IMG/VR virus record: IMGVR_UViG_3300042555_003141
Coordinates: 1-26,873 of that record
Length of the DNA stretch: 26,873 nt
DNA from: a virus
Reading direction: 5' to 3' (one strand)
Shown: positions 1-7,675 of the stretch, piece by piece
Layout: every line of letters starts with the position of its first letter
How positions within the stretch are numbered: position 1 is the stretch's first letter
Program-made: the position numbers and the translations under genes
Notes under the pieces: generated by a model
Databases searched by the model: none
What the model was told of the DNA's origin: nothing
What the model saw: only the letters and a program-made list of their open reading frames with translations

Positions 1-476
1 CAACATTTAAGAACTTTTGCGTAAATTTAGTTTGTAAAAGACATCTTGCAACAGCTATAGCGTCAGCGAAAAGAATGAAGAATTCAGCTTTGAATGATTC
101 TATTTCGCTTGACGCTCCTTTTATTTTAAATGACGATGGTAATTTCCATTCTTTGGGAGACTATATCCCTGATAAGAAAAATCCTTATGATGAATCTCCA
201 GAAGTAAATTTAGTAGAAGATCTTATTGTTAGAGAAGAACTAGAATTAAACTCAGAACTATTGATGGACAAGCTTACGCCATTAGAGGCAGATATATTTG
301 TTGAGTATGGCCACAATTCTTCATATAAAGAAATTTCACAAACACTAAGTGTTCCAGCCAAATGTGTTGACAATGCACTTACAAGAATTAGAAAAAAAGC
401 ATCTGAAGTTTATACTCAATTCAAAGATGATGAGAAGAAGGATGCTACTCATAAAGTGCCAAAAAGTAAGTTATGA
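1..476 (+). CDS. SigH-like RNA polymerase sigma factor, 5' truncated by window edge
   Basis: The reading frame is open from base 3 to the TGA at 474-476, giving 157 visible residues, so an ATG at 75 is internal and the gene begins to the left of the window. The first visible residues (TFKNFCVNLVCKRHLATAIA) look like sigma-70 region 2.4. They are followed by an SLDAP segment and a C-terminal region-4 helix-turn-helix (LTPLEADIF, then SYKEISQTLSVPAKCVDNAL, then TRIRKK). This order, and the SLDxP and VDNALxRIRKK wording, match the sigma-30/SigH group known from Firmicutes better than ECF factors. It would redirect the host RNA polymerase core to phage or sporulation-type promoters. The stop overlaps the next ATG (ATGA), so the two genes are coupled. 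The family call is firm; the promoter it reads is unknown. Confidence 0.82.
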   Translation, partial: TFKNFCVNLVCKRHLATAIASAKRMKNSALNDSISLDAPFILNDDGNFHSLGDYIPDKKNPYDESPEVNLVEDLIVREELELNSELLMDKLTPLEADIFVEYGHNSSYKEISQTLSVPAKCVDNALTRIRKKASEVYTQFKDDEKKDATHKVPKSKL

Positions 477-1096
477 TAAATTTTCTTCGCACTGCTTCTA
501 TCCTAGACAATTTAGGATGCTTCAAACTTGCTGACAAATTTACCAAAGTTGCAATAGATCAATCAGATTTAGACTTTGATACTGTGTATAGAAATCCAGA
601 GACATATTCTGATTTTGCATTAACTAAAGCAAGAAAACAAGGCAGAGATATTGTAGAGGTTCTTGGAGATGAAAAGTTCACTGTAGATCCATCAAAAGAT
701 CCTATGGAACAACTTGTTGAAAGATCCAAAGGAACAAGAAGACATTTTGCAATTTATCCTCAAATTATTTTATTTCCTGAAAGTGGAGTATGGAAATTTT
801 TCTTTTTAGATCCTTTATCATTAAAATCATTATCAAAAGGTTCTGACAAAGAGGGCAAACTCTTAACAGATCAGCTTTCTATCCCTGGATTAGAAAATTT
901 ATATGGTGAGGAAGAAGATGCCGAAGAAATTTCTCACGATGTAGTTTTCACTTCAAATTTGACCCTTGAAGATTACAGCAAAGAAGAAGCAATGGAAAAA
1001 GTTCGACAAAAATTCCCAGATACACACGTTGATGTTGTTGTAAATGGTATTGATGATAGAGAGTTTTTTGACGAAGAAAAAGACATAGAATTATAA
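473..1096 (+). CDS. Hypothetical protein with N-terminal LDxxG-AD helical motif
   Basis: This 207-residue protein is not recognised. It starts with the ATG that overlaps the previous stop. Residues about 5-27 (RTASILDNLGCFKLADKF) form a short amphipathic segment of the type LDxxGxxxxAD, also seen in the protein at 12287. The centre has an aromatic, strand-like stretch (IYPQIILFPESGVWKFFFLD), and the C-terminal third is acidic (GEEEDAEE; FFDEEKDIEL). There is no signal peptide or membrane segment. It sits between a sigma factor and purA, but nothing in it suggests transcription or nucleotide chemistry. The shared N-terminal motif and the RTAS tetrapeptide link it loosely to the virion-module proteins further right. 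Confidence 0.7.
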   Translation: MINFLRTASILDNLGCFKLADKFTKVAIDQSDLDFDTVYRNPETYSDFALTKARKQGRDIVEVLGDEKFTVDPSKDPMEQLVERSKGTRRHFAIYPQIILFPESGVWKFFFLDPLSLKSLSKGSDKEGKLLTDQLSIPGLENLYGEEEDAEEISHDVVFTSNLTLEDYSKEEAMEKVRQKFPDTHVDVVVNGIDDREFFDEEKDIEL

Positions 1097-1120
1097 CTTG
1101 CTTGCATCTCTACAATGAAG

Positions 1121-1126
1121 TAGAAT
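1121..1126 (+). promoter_or_regulatory. Possible -10 box (TAGAAT) before purA
   Basis: TAGAAT lies 6 nt before the ATG at 1133, with no recognisable -35 hexamer and no good Shine-Dalgarno sequence. It is the weakest member of a group of four start-proximal TATAAT-like boxes (see 4221, 8443, 18876). If used, transcription would begin at or next to the start codon. Confidence 0.3.
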
Positions 1127-1132
1127 GTGCAT

Positions 1133-2128
1133 ATGGAAACTTCAATTGTTGATGTAGTTATCGGTATGCAGTATGGTGATGAAGGCAAGGGCAAAATAGC
1201 CAATCAAATGGCTGCATCAGGTGAATATGACTACGTTGTCCGTTTTAACGGTGGAGGAAATGCTGGTCATACAATTTACATCAATGGAGAGAAAATTGTT
1301 ACGCATCTTGTTCCTTGTGGCGTTCTGCATGGCATTCCTAGTGTCATTGGTAATGGTTGTGTTATCAATACGCAAAAATTATTTGACGAACTTGCGTATC
1401 TTGAAGGACTTGGATTCAATACATCGCTTTTAAAGATTGCAGAAAACGCACACATAATTACCCAAGAACATATTGACGAAGATTCCAAAGATACAACTAT
1501 TGGAACAACTCGCACTGGAAATGGCCCTTGTTATAAAGACAAAGTTGGTCGCACAGGTCTTCGTGCTAAAGATGTTCCAGAATTGGCACCATATCTTGTT
1601 GATATGCACAGCCTTATTCATTCTTCACCCAAGAAATTTTTAGCTGAAGGTGCTCAAGGATATTGGCTTGATATTGACTTTGGTGATTATCCTTATGTCA
1701 CTTCATCAAACACTGGAGTAGGAGCAGTATTAAACAATGGTTTCAATTATAAGCAAGTACGGGATGTTGTCGGGGTTATCAAGTGTTATTCTACCTATGT
1801 TGGAGCTAAAGGATACCAAAAAGATGACGAGCGATTTGAACAACTCAGAGAAATTGGTCAAGAGTATGGAGCCACAACCGGACGACCAAGACAAATCGAC
1901 TGGCTAAATATCCAAGAAGTCATAACTGCTTGTCAAATGAATGGTGTTACAAAGCTTATTATCAACAAAATGGATGTTCTTCGACAAGTTGACAGCGCTT
2001 GGAATTATTACGAAAATAATATGTTGATTTCTTGTGCAAATGAAGATACATTTGTTTCTAATATTTGGAAAGAAGTTGGAATGGTTCTTCCTGGTGTATT
2101 TATCCAATTTCAAGGACAACTGCATTGA
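1133..2128 (+). CDS. purA: Adenylosuccinate synthetase, short archaeal-length form
   Basis: It is predicted to join IMP and aspartate to adenylosuccinate using GTP, the first committed step to AMP. From the ATG at 1133 it has 331 residues, close to archaeal PurA and phage PurZ and about 100 shorter than bacterial PurA. Visible motifs are the GDEGKGK loop (D16, the catalytic-base position), NGGGNAGHT (catalytic His 46), GTTRTGNGPCYKDKV with R140 (IMP loop, inter-subunit Arg), EGAQGYWLDIDFGDYPYVTSSNT, the aspartate-binding ATTGRPRQ loop and NKMD (guanine recognition). In PurZ, the enzyme of diaminopurine genomes, the catalytic Asp is replaced by Ser or Gly and the enzyme uses ATP; here Asp and NKxD are both kept, so PurA chemistry is favoured. 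A GTG at 1127 would add two residues. The gene ends in TTGA, overlapping dnaN. An extra adenylate supply would suit an AT-rich genome; that is inference. Confidence 0.88.
   Translation: METSIVDVVIGMQYGDEGKGKIANQMAASGEYDYVVRFNGGGNAGHTIYINGEKIVTHLVPCGVLHGIPSVIGNGCVINTQKLFDELAYLEGLGFNTSLLKIAENAHIITQEHIDEDSKDTTIGTTRTGNGPCYKDKVGRTGLRAKDVPELAPYLVDMHSLIHSSPKKFLAEGAQGYWLDIDFGDYPYVTSSNTGVGAVLNNGFNYKQVRDVVGVIKCYSTYVGAKGYQKDDERFEQLREIGQEYGATTGRPRQIDWLNIQEVITACQMNGVTKLIINKMDVLRQVDSAWNYYENNMLISCANEDTFVSNIWKEVGMVLPGVFIQFQGQLH
2113..2116 (+). promoter_or_regulatory. Shine-Dalgarno (AGGA) deciding the TTG start of the clamp
   Basis: AGGA (within CAAGGACAAC) lies 8 nt before the TTG at 2125. It sits inside the end of purA and supports initiation at the TTG that overlaps the purA TGA. 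Confidence 0.5.
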
Positions 2129-3222
2129 AATTTAAGTTGAATAAGGCAGAACATCTCGTTTGTTTTGCCTTACTTAATAAAATCGAAAAATCGAAGCTAT
2201 CTATGCGTGAAAATAAAGCTGCATCAAGTAGTCTTATTTTTCATTCAATTGATGGGAAGCTTTACGTACAGACAGAAAACAATTTCTGTTGTTCAAAGTT
2301 TTTACTTACAAATGTTCAACCTACAGAAGATGGAACATTTGGCTTAGACGTGTCTTCTTTTTTCAATGCTTTAAATAACTTTCCAACAGAAGAAGTTCAA
2401 TTTATTTATAGCCCTGCCGACAATTTACTCATCTTTGGAAACAAGAAAACTAGAGTATCTTTGGCTACCGTTCCTGTTGATAATTTTATTGTTAGTTTTT
2501 CTCAAGATTTAGAAACGCTAGATATTACAGCAGATGATTTTGTTCACAGTATAAAAATGACTTCATTTTCTTGCGCACCTGATTTTGATGAACATCCTTA
2601 CACTTCTATTCTTTGGTTTATAGAAGATGGAAAAATAAACACTCAATCTTCAGACAAGCATAGAATTAGCGTGTTTGGTAAAAAATATGAATTACAACAA
2701 TCTTATCTGATTTCCAAAACAATTTCAGATGTAGTTCTTTATTATATTGAAAAAATACCTGGCATCGTTTTCTCTCTTTATAATAGCAAAATTTATTTGA
2801 CCTGGAATGGTGGAGAATTATCTTGCAATCTTGAGAAAAATACTTACGAGAAGATCTTTTCAAACTTCAATCAATTTTTCAGTGATCAATTTTTTCTTTC
2901 ACTCGATTTAGAAAAAGATGCATTGGTAAAGAGTGTTAAGTTTGTATCCAATATTACAAATTCTCATATGATAAACTTAACTCTTGACATCAACAAGATC
3001 GTGATATCAGCAACAAGTAATGAAAAAAATGCTGTTGTAGATACCATTGAAGTTGAAAATTATGAAATTTTATCTGTATCTTATGTTTCTTCTCATTTGA
3101 TAAGAGTTTTGGATTTGCTCGATAGCAAGAAATTAAAACTTAATTTTATAAAGCATAATGATTTTATTTTATTGATGCTCGAAGCTGAAAACTTTAAGCA
3201 CATTCTTTTCCCAATGGATTAA
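2125..3222 (+). CDS. dnaN: DNA polymerase III beta sliding clamp homologue
   Basis: The predicted ring-shaped processivity factor would tether the replicative polymerase to DNA. Starting at the TTG at 2125 gives 365 residues, almost exactly the family length, and an N-terminus MKFKLNKAEHLVCFALLNKI like bacterial DnaN. An ATG at 2065 would add 20 residues with no family match and overlap purA by 64 nt. Further support is the LLIFGNKKTRVSLATVPVD strand pair (domain 1 end), SSDKHRISVF (counterpart of ATDGHRLA) and the C-terminus HILFPMD (counterpart of the VIMPMRL ending). Sequence similarity is otherwise low, as is usual for phage-borne clamps. Its TTG overlaps the purA stop (TTGA), and the HolA-like gene starts 1 nt after its stop, so the three are translated as a unit. 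Confidence 0.83.
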   Translation: MKFKLNKAEHLVCFALLNKIEKSKLSMRENKAASSSLIFHSIDGKLYVQTENNFCCSKFLLTNVQPTEDGTFGLDVSSFFNALNNFPTEEVQFIYSPADNLLIFGNKKTRVSLATVPVDNFIVSFSQDLETLDITADDFVHSIKMTSFSCAPDFDEHPYTSILWFIEDGKINTQSSDKHRISVFGKKYELQQSYLISKTISDVVLYYIEKIPGIVFSLYNSKIYLTWNGGELSCNLEKNTYEKIFSNFNQFFSDQFFLSLDLEKDALVKSVKFVSNITNSHMINLTLDINKIVISATSNEKNAVVDTIEVENYEILSVSYVSSHLIRVLDLLDSKKLKLNFIKHNDFILLMLEAENFKHILFPMD

Positions 3223-3223
3223 T

Positions 3224-4225
3224 ATGTTTCCAAGAATTTATTACGGATCAACAACTCTAGCATTGAATAAGATCAAGGAAGAATTCCCTGGTCTTATTCT
3301 TCTTATTGATAACAATGTTGAAAAGATAATTAATAATTATTCTAAATTCTTTGATAATAAAAATGTATATATTCATACAAATATTTCTAATGAAGATATC
3401 AAGCTTATTCAAGAAAAGAGTGAGAAATTAGGCAGCAATCACGTCATTTTGTATGAAGATGATAGTTTTGATGGAAGATTGTCTCTTATAGCAAAAGCCA
3501 AGAAGAATAACTTGATTTTTGATTGTAGTTATCCACTTGTCGGAGATTTCAATGCACTCAAACGTCATATAAATAATTATGTGTTAAAAAACAACGCAAA
3601 CATCAATGGTGAGACTTTGAATCATCTTGTTGAGGTCTGCCCTGTATTGCGTATCAAGTCTAAGCAATCAGGCAGTAAGAAAGAAATTATCTGCTATGAC
3701 ATTGATATTCTTTTCAAGGAATTAGAAAAGATAATTTCTTACACAGACAAAATATTTCTGCGTGACATCCAAAATGCGTCTTTCAATGAAGAATGCGACA
3801 TATTCGAATTTATCGAACAACTGATGAATAAGAATTTGGATTATTGCTTGACAAAAATAGATCTTCTTATTGATTCTATGGGAGAGCAAGGATTCTTACT
3901 TGTCTTATTAAGTCAATTAAACTTTATGCTTGTTATATCAGAGACTAATAAGAAATATCACCACTTTACTGAAGTTCAAGAAAAAGTTGAATTACGGGAT
4001 TTGCTGGGCAAGTATTTAAGTGATGAATACAAAGAGCCTACTTTCACAGTGAAAGTTCAAAATCCCATAAGAATTCGTATCCAATCGAGCAAAGATAATA
4101 TGTACAGCCCAGCGCAATACTCGAAAATGATTACTTTGCTTGTTGATAGTATTATTGATTTACGCTCAAATGGTTCAGTCAATCATTCAGTTCCCATTCT
4201 AATTTCAAAACTCACCTCTGTATAA
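3224..4225 (+). CDS. holA: DNA polymerase III delta subunit-like clamp loader protein
   Basis: This 333-residue protein fits the delta (HolA) fold, the subunit that opens the beta ring. The N-terminal 110 residues alternate strands and helices as in the degenerate AAA+ domain (YYGSTTLALNKIKEEF; FDCSYPLVGDFNALKRHINN), and no P-loop is visible, as expected for delta. Residues about 125-140 (NINGETLNHLVEVC) correspond to the family's AxxxLVExxG lid segment. The C-terminal half (DIFEFIEQLMNKNLDYCLTK, then LLVLLSQLNFMLVI) matches the helical collar. Direct adjacency to the clamp gene strongly supports the call. No gamma/tau or delta-prime is seen here, so it may work with host subunits or with genes outside the window. 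Confidence 0.72.
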   Translation: MFPRIYYGSTTLALNKIKEEFPGLILLIDNNVEKIINNYSKFFDNKNVYIHTNISNEDIKLIQEKSEKLGSNHVILYEDDSFDGRLSLIAKAKKNNLIFDCSYPLVGDFNALKRHINNYVLKNNANINGETLNHLVEVCPVLRIKSKQSGSKKEIICYDIDILFKELEKIISYTDKIFLRDIQNASFNEECDIFEFIEQLMNKNLDYCLTKIDLLIDSMGEQGFLLVLLSQLNFMLVISETNKKYHHFTEVQEKVELRDLLGKYLSDEYKEPTFTVKVQNPIRIRIQSSKDNMYSPAQYSKMITLLVDSIIDLRSNGSVNHSVPILISKLTSV

Positions 4226-4226
4226 T
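4221..4226 (+). promoter_or_regulatory. -10 box (TATAAT) 6 nt before the sigma factor start
   Basis: A perfect TATAAT overlaps the stop codon of the upstream gene and sits 6 nt before the ATG at 4233. No -35 hexamer or Shine-Dalgarno is visible. The distance places the expected transcription start at the start codon, so a leaderless mRNA is likely if the box is used. Confidence 0.45.
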
Positions 4227-4232
4227 CTCTGT

Positions 4233-4799
4233 ATGGCCGAGAATAATTACGATGAGATCAACCAGCTTTTACATAAATACAAAGCTGGAAATGAAGAAGC
4301 ACTTTTTGAATTATATGAATTCTATAAACCTCTCTTTATTTCATCAGTTAAAAGAATTGTTCAAAAAGAATCTCGGCTTTCTTCGCATAGAGAAGATATT
4401 TTAAGTGATTCTATATTTGTTCTCAAGAAATTAATCGACCAATATGATCCAAAGTTATCTTATTTTTCTTATTTCTTATCAACAAGAATAGACATAAATT
4501 TATTCAGATATACCGCTGATAAATATTTCCCAAAAGAAGAAATTTCAGATGATGATTATTTTCCTGAAGAATATGAAGATCCATTTAATAAGATTGACAA
4601 TGTAATTTGTATACATCAAGCTATGGATCAATTGAGTGAAAAAAGCAAGGAAGTAATCCAAGTCTATTTCTTCGATGGATTAGATCAAAAAGAATGTGCT
4701 GAAACTCTAGGTATTACTCAAGGGGCTTTTTCAAAAAGATTATCAAAAGCCCTTGAACAAATGAAACTAATTCTTGGTGAAGATTTCTTATTTGATTAA
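4233..4799 (+). CDS. ECF-like RNA polymerase sigma factor
   Basis: The 188-residue protein has sigma regions 2 and 4 only. Region 2 spans about residues 18-80 (ALFELYEFYKPLFISSVKRI, then REDILSDSIFVLKKLIDQYD and SYFSYFLSTRI). An acidic linker follows (EEISDDDYFPEEYEDPF, about residues 93-110). Region 4 is about residues 128-180 (AMDQLSEKSKEVIQVYFFDG, then QKECAETLGITQGAFSKRLS), a clear helix-turn-helix. It would bind host core polymerase and direct it to phage promoters, plausibly the late class. The start is preceded by TATAAT, so it might read its own promoter. The gene overlaps the convergent minus-strand peptidase gene by 12 nt. With the left-edge SigH-like gene this makes two sigma factors within 5 kb. 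Confidence 0.85.
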   Translation: MAENNYDEINQLLHKYKAGNEEALFELYEFYKPLFISSVKRIVQKESRLSSHREDILSDSIFVLKKLIDQYDPKLSYFSYFLSTRIDINLFRYTADKYFPKEEISDDDYFPEEYEDPFNKIDNVICIHQAMDQLSEKSKEVIQVYFFDGLDQKECAETLGITQGAFSKRLSKALEQMKLILGEDFLFD

Positions 4800-7499
4800 T
4801 TTTCTGTAATTGAAAACGCTAGCAATTTTGTCTTCTTTTCTTTCTATAGTAATATCAACTTGTTGATCATCTTTTTCTGCATCATCAAAGCCTGGAAAAT
4901 TGCCAGGTGGTCTTCCAGTACCTTTATATCTTGGAATAATAACGTCAATCTTTCTGCCACTCGGGATAGGCTCTGTTTGTTGAATTTGAAATCTTGCGTG
5001 TTGTTTAATGTCTTGTGCTGTTGGTGGTTCTTGTTTTTTAGCTTCTTCACGTAATTGCTGATTTTCTACTCTTTGATCTTCGCCTTGAGGATTAATTGTA
5101 TCTGTTGTAAGTAAGCCATCTGCTACAGCTTTCGCAATTTTGCTATAGTAATCTGCTAAATATCCCTCAACTACAGCCTCAGATACATCTTTCACATCAA
5201 AGATAAGCATTCTCCCTGATTCAACTAAATTTGTTTCAACTTCTTTTAATTCTTTTTCGAGTTTGGTTCTTTCAGAAGAATAAATAGGGGTAGATTCAAT
5301 TTGTTGAGCTAATTGATTTTTCTTACCAATCAACCCTCTTCTATAATCACGTCTTCCTTGAATTTGAAAAGTCTCGTGAAAAATCATTTCCAATCTGTTT
5401 CTTTGACGCTGTAATTTTTTATTAATTACTTCAAGAGGATCAGTTAATGTAATTGTTTGTCCTGTAGATGAGGTGTAAGTTCCAAATCTACCAGTCTCCA
5501 TATCTTCAAGTAATCTTTTAGCATTTGTTCCACCTGACATCAAGTGAATCATTTCATCCTGGATATCTAGAATCCATTGTTCTTTGGCAGCTTGATAGAT
5601 TTTTGGATCTGCCATCAATTTTCCAATATGAGCATCAAAGATTCTAGCCAGATAAGGTATATCTCCGTGAATTCTTGCATATAGTTCAGAAGGATCAGAT
5701 ATGTAAGCTTCTTCAGGAGTCAATTCTGGATTTAAAGCTACAGAATCTTCCATCATCAAATCTCCAGATTGAAGATACTGTAATGCGTGAGCTACTTCGT
5801 GTCTTTTAGTGGCTTCAAGATAATGATTAGCATCCATTCCAATATTTTCAGCTAATTTTCTATGAAAAGCTAATTGAGACCATATATCTGTTTTGATAAT
5901 AATTGCTGGACGTGGACCCATATCTTTTGTTGGAAATTTAGGTACAAATAATCCACCCCATTTCTCATCAGTAAAATCTACAGGACCTATTTTTAATTTA
6001 GGCACATTATTTTCTCGCATAAAATTCTTTAAGCTATAAGTGCTAAATTCTACAATCACCATTTGATCAGCATATTTACTTATATCTTCAGTACTTACGC
6101 CAGCAAATGGAGCTTCTTGTTGCATACGATCTTCATATGACTGTTGGAACTTTGAAAATATTTCATCAGACTTTTCTTTTTGTCTTTGTTCGCTTTCAGA
6201 CATACCTTGTGGTGCTGGGTCTCTTTTTGGTCCTTTTCCGTAAGCATAATTAAAAGCAGTGTCAGAAGCTTTAATTATTTTTATAACTCCTTCTTGTTGT
6301 GCTTTTTCTAAAAGAGCAAAACCATCAGATTGAATTCTGGCTTTTGCAGCTTTGCCTTTTTGTTGAATTTGGTTTTTAATTTCACTGCCAAGGCTGTCTA
6401 ATAAATTAACATCAAATTTTTCATAATCTTCTGGATTTTTATCTAAATAATTTATAATAACTTGTGGTTTTGCAATTCCCTTGATTATAAATAAAGGAGA
6501 GCATTGATCACCTTTACTATCAATAAGATCCATAAATTTTTTGAAAGATTTAAGTTTTCTTATTAATAAAACATCTTGATCAAAATCATACTCACCGATA
6601 CTTGAGTATAACTTTTCTGCTATATTTTGGCAAAATCTATCGTACTGTGGGTATTCATCGATTTTTACAGCTACGTTAATTTGAGTTTTGTTTGGAAGAT
6701 AGTGAAGCATACTTGCAACATCTACTTGATCAAAATCTTTCAATAATAACTCAAAAACAATTTCTAAAATTTTGCTTTCGGTAATACCTGAAAAAATGTA
6801 TTCTTTGATGTTTGGAAAATAGAATTTTCCCTCTCCACGTCTAATTAAATTTACAACATTTTCTTGATTTTGAAAATATTCTAATTCTGGTCTGGCTTCA
6901 AGAAGTTGATAAACAAGCAAGTTTCTTTGTTGAGAAAGAGGATATCCTAGTAAGTTAACATCATCTCCACGAATGATAAACATAGCTAGTGCCTCATTCA
7001 TACTCGTGCCTTTTTTCAAGAGTAAATTTAATGTGGTAAATCCCATACCAAGAGTGCTATTGACAGATGATTTTACTTTGTCAATATCTGGAATTCTATC
7101 ACCAAGTTCTATGCCATTTCCGCCTCTTGATTTTATATATTCATTGAGTTTGCCAAGAAAGTCTAATACTTTCATCATATCTGTATTAGCAGAACTTCCT
7201 TGTTTTTTCATTTCATTATCAATAAATTTTGATAAATTATAAGAAAAAATTGAAATGTCAGACAAAGTACTGCCGTCATTTTTCGCTTTCTCAAGATATT
7301 TATCAATAATTGAATCACCAGTTCTGCCCTTTTCTATATCTCCTATAAACTTGAGCATAGCAGTCATAGTAGGGTTTTCATTTGGATCGTAAAATGAAAA
7401 ATCTTTGAAAGTTCTAGAGAAAGAGCCAGCCCACAAAACTTCTTTAGTAGATAAAACGTCCCAGGCTGTTGCAGATTCGATAATTTTTGAGTACCACAT
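4788..7499 (-). CDS. Large protein with HEVAH zinc metallopeptidase motif
   Basis: This 903-residue protein is the only minus-strand gene and starts with MWYSKIIE. Residues H567-E568-V569-A570-H571 form an HExxH zinc-peptidase signature inside a helix (KRHEVAHALQYL), and E605 in DPSELYARIHGD is a plausible third zinc ligand about 34 residues on, as in gluzincin-type enzymes. The N-terminal 400 residues are mostly helical with no family I recognise. A charged coiled-coil-like stretch follows the peptidase region (about residues 690-760), and the last 110 residues are low-complexity and end KIASVFNYRKLIK. There is no signal peptide, so an intracellular or virion-packaged role is likely: proteolysis of a host or phage protein, or an internal head protein. 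The opposite orientation and 12-nt convergent overlap with the sigma gene suggest an independently regulated unit. Confidence 0.72.
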   Translation of the reverse strand: MWYSKIIESATAWDVLSTKEVLWAGSFSRTFKDFSFYDPNENPTMTAMLKFIGDIEKGRTGDSIIDKYLEKAKNDGSTLSDISIFSYNLSKFIDNEMKKQGSSANTDMMKVLDFLGKLNEYIKSRGGNGIELGDRIPDIDKVKSSVNSTLGMGFTTLNLLLKKGTSMNEALAMFIIRGDDVNLLGYPLSQQRNLLVYQLLEARPELEYFQNQENVVNLIRRGEGKFYFPNIKEYIFSGITESKILEIVFELLLKDFDQVDVASMLHYLPNKTQINVAVKIDEYPQYDRFCQNIAEKLYSSIGEYDFDQDVLLIRKLKSFKKFMDLIDSKGDQCSPLFIIKGIAKPQVIINYLDKNPEDYEKFDVNLLDSLGSEIKNQIQQKGKAAKARIQSDGFALLEKAQQEGVIKIIKASDTAFNYAYGKGPKRDPAPQGMSESEQRQKEKSDEIFSKFQQSYEDRMQQEAPFAGVSTEDISKYADQMVIVEFSTYSLKNFMRENNVPKLKIGPVDFTDEKWGGLFVPKFPTKDMGPRPAIIIKTDIWSQLAFHRKLAENIGMDANHYLEATKRHEVAHALQYLQSGDLMMEDSVALNPELTPEEAYISDPSELYARIHGDIPYLARIFDAHIGKLMADPKIYQAAKEQWILDIQDEMIHLMSGGTNAKRLLEDMETGRFGTYTSSTGQTITLTDPLEVINKKLQRQRNRLEMIFHETFQIQGRRDYRRGLIGKKNQLAQQIESTPIYSSERTKLEKELKEVETNLVESGRMLIFDVKDVSEAVVEGYLADYYSKIAKAVADGLLTTDTINPQGEDQRVENQQLREEAKKQEPPTAQDIKQHARFQIQQTEPIPSGRKIDVIIPRYKGTGRPPGNFPGFDDAEKDDQQVDITIERKEDKIASVFNYRKLIK

Positions 7500-7562
7500 A
7501 TATTTTTTATTTTACAAATGTACTAATTTAACCTTTGGAATATATTTTTGAAATTCTCGTAT

Positions 7563-7568
7563 TATACT
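7563..7568 (+). promoter_or_regulatory. Possible -10 box (TATACT) in the divergent gap
   Basis: TATACT followed by AATATGTT resembles the TATAATATATGTT block before the portal gene. No -35 is visible. It would start a transcript with a leader of roughly 100 nt carrying the hairpin at 7583-7618 and a proper Shine-Dalgarno. Confidence 0.3.
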
Positions 7569-7582
7569 AATATGTTCCACAA

Positions 7583-7618
7583 AAACCTCTACGACTTTTC
7601 AAGCACGTCTAGAGGTTT
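7583..7618 (+). terminator. Hairpin in the divergent gap, terminator or leader element
   Basis: AAACCTCTA (7583-7591) pairs with TAGAGGTTT (7610-7618). The stem extends inward by GAC/GTC after a one-base bulge, leaving an 11-nt loop. It is followed by the T-rich ATTTATTTAAG. It lies between the start of the minus-strand gene and the GTG at 7676, so it is either a terminator for upstream + strand transcription or a leader hairpin of the 7676 gene. The rest of the gap (7500-7675) shows only A/T-rich sequence. Confidence 0.55.
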
Positions 7619-7660
7619 ATTTATTTAAGTCCTTTTGTTGGTGGGGATCAAAAAAATCTA

Positions 7661-7666
7661 AGGGAG
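7661..7666 (+). promoter_or_regulatory. Shine-Dalgarno (AGGGAG) supporting the GTG start at 7676
   Basis: AGGGAG lies 9 nt before the GTG at 7676, the best-placed start in this frame. It fixes a non-ATG start for the next gene. Confidence 0.6.
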
Positions 7667-7675
7667 ATAAGATAA

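Noticed and set aside
75-476. Complete 133-residue sigma-like protein starting at 75
   Set aside because: The frame is open to the left edge and the upstream residues match sigma region 2.4, so the gene is truncated by the window.
1133-2128. PurZ (diaminopurine genome enzyme)
   Set aside because: The Asp of GDEGKGK, the IMP loop and the NKMD guanine motif are all PurA-like. No DatZ or MazZ partner is in the window. It is kept only as an open question.
2065-3222. Clamp start at the ATG at 2065
   Set aside because: It adds 20 residues unlike any DnaN N-terminus and overlaps purA by 64 nt. The TTG at 2125 gives the family N-terminus and has an AGGA 8 nt upstream.
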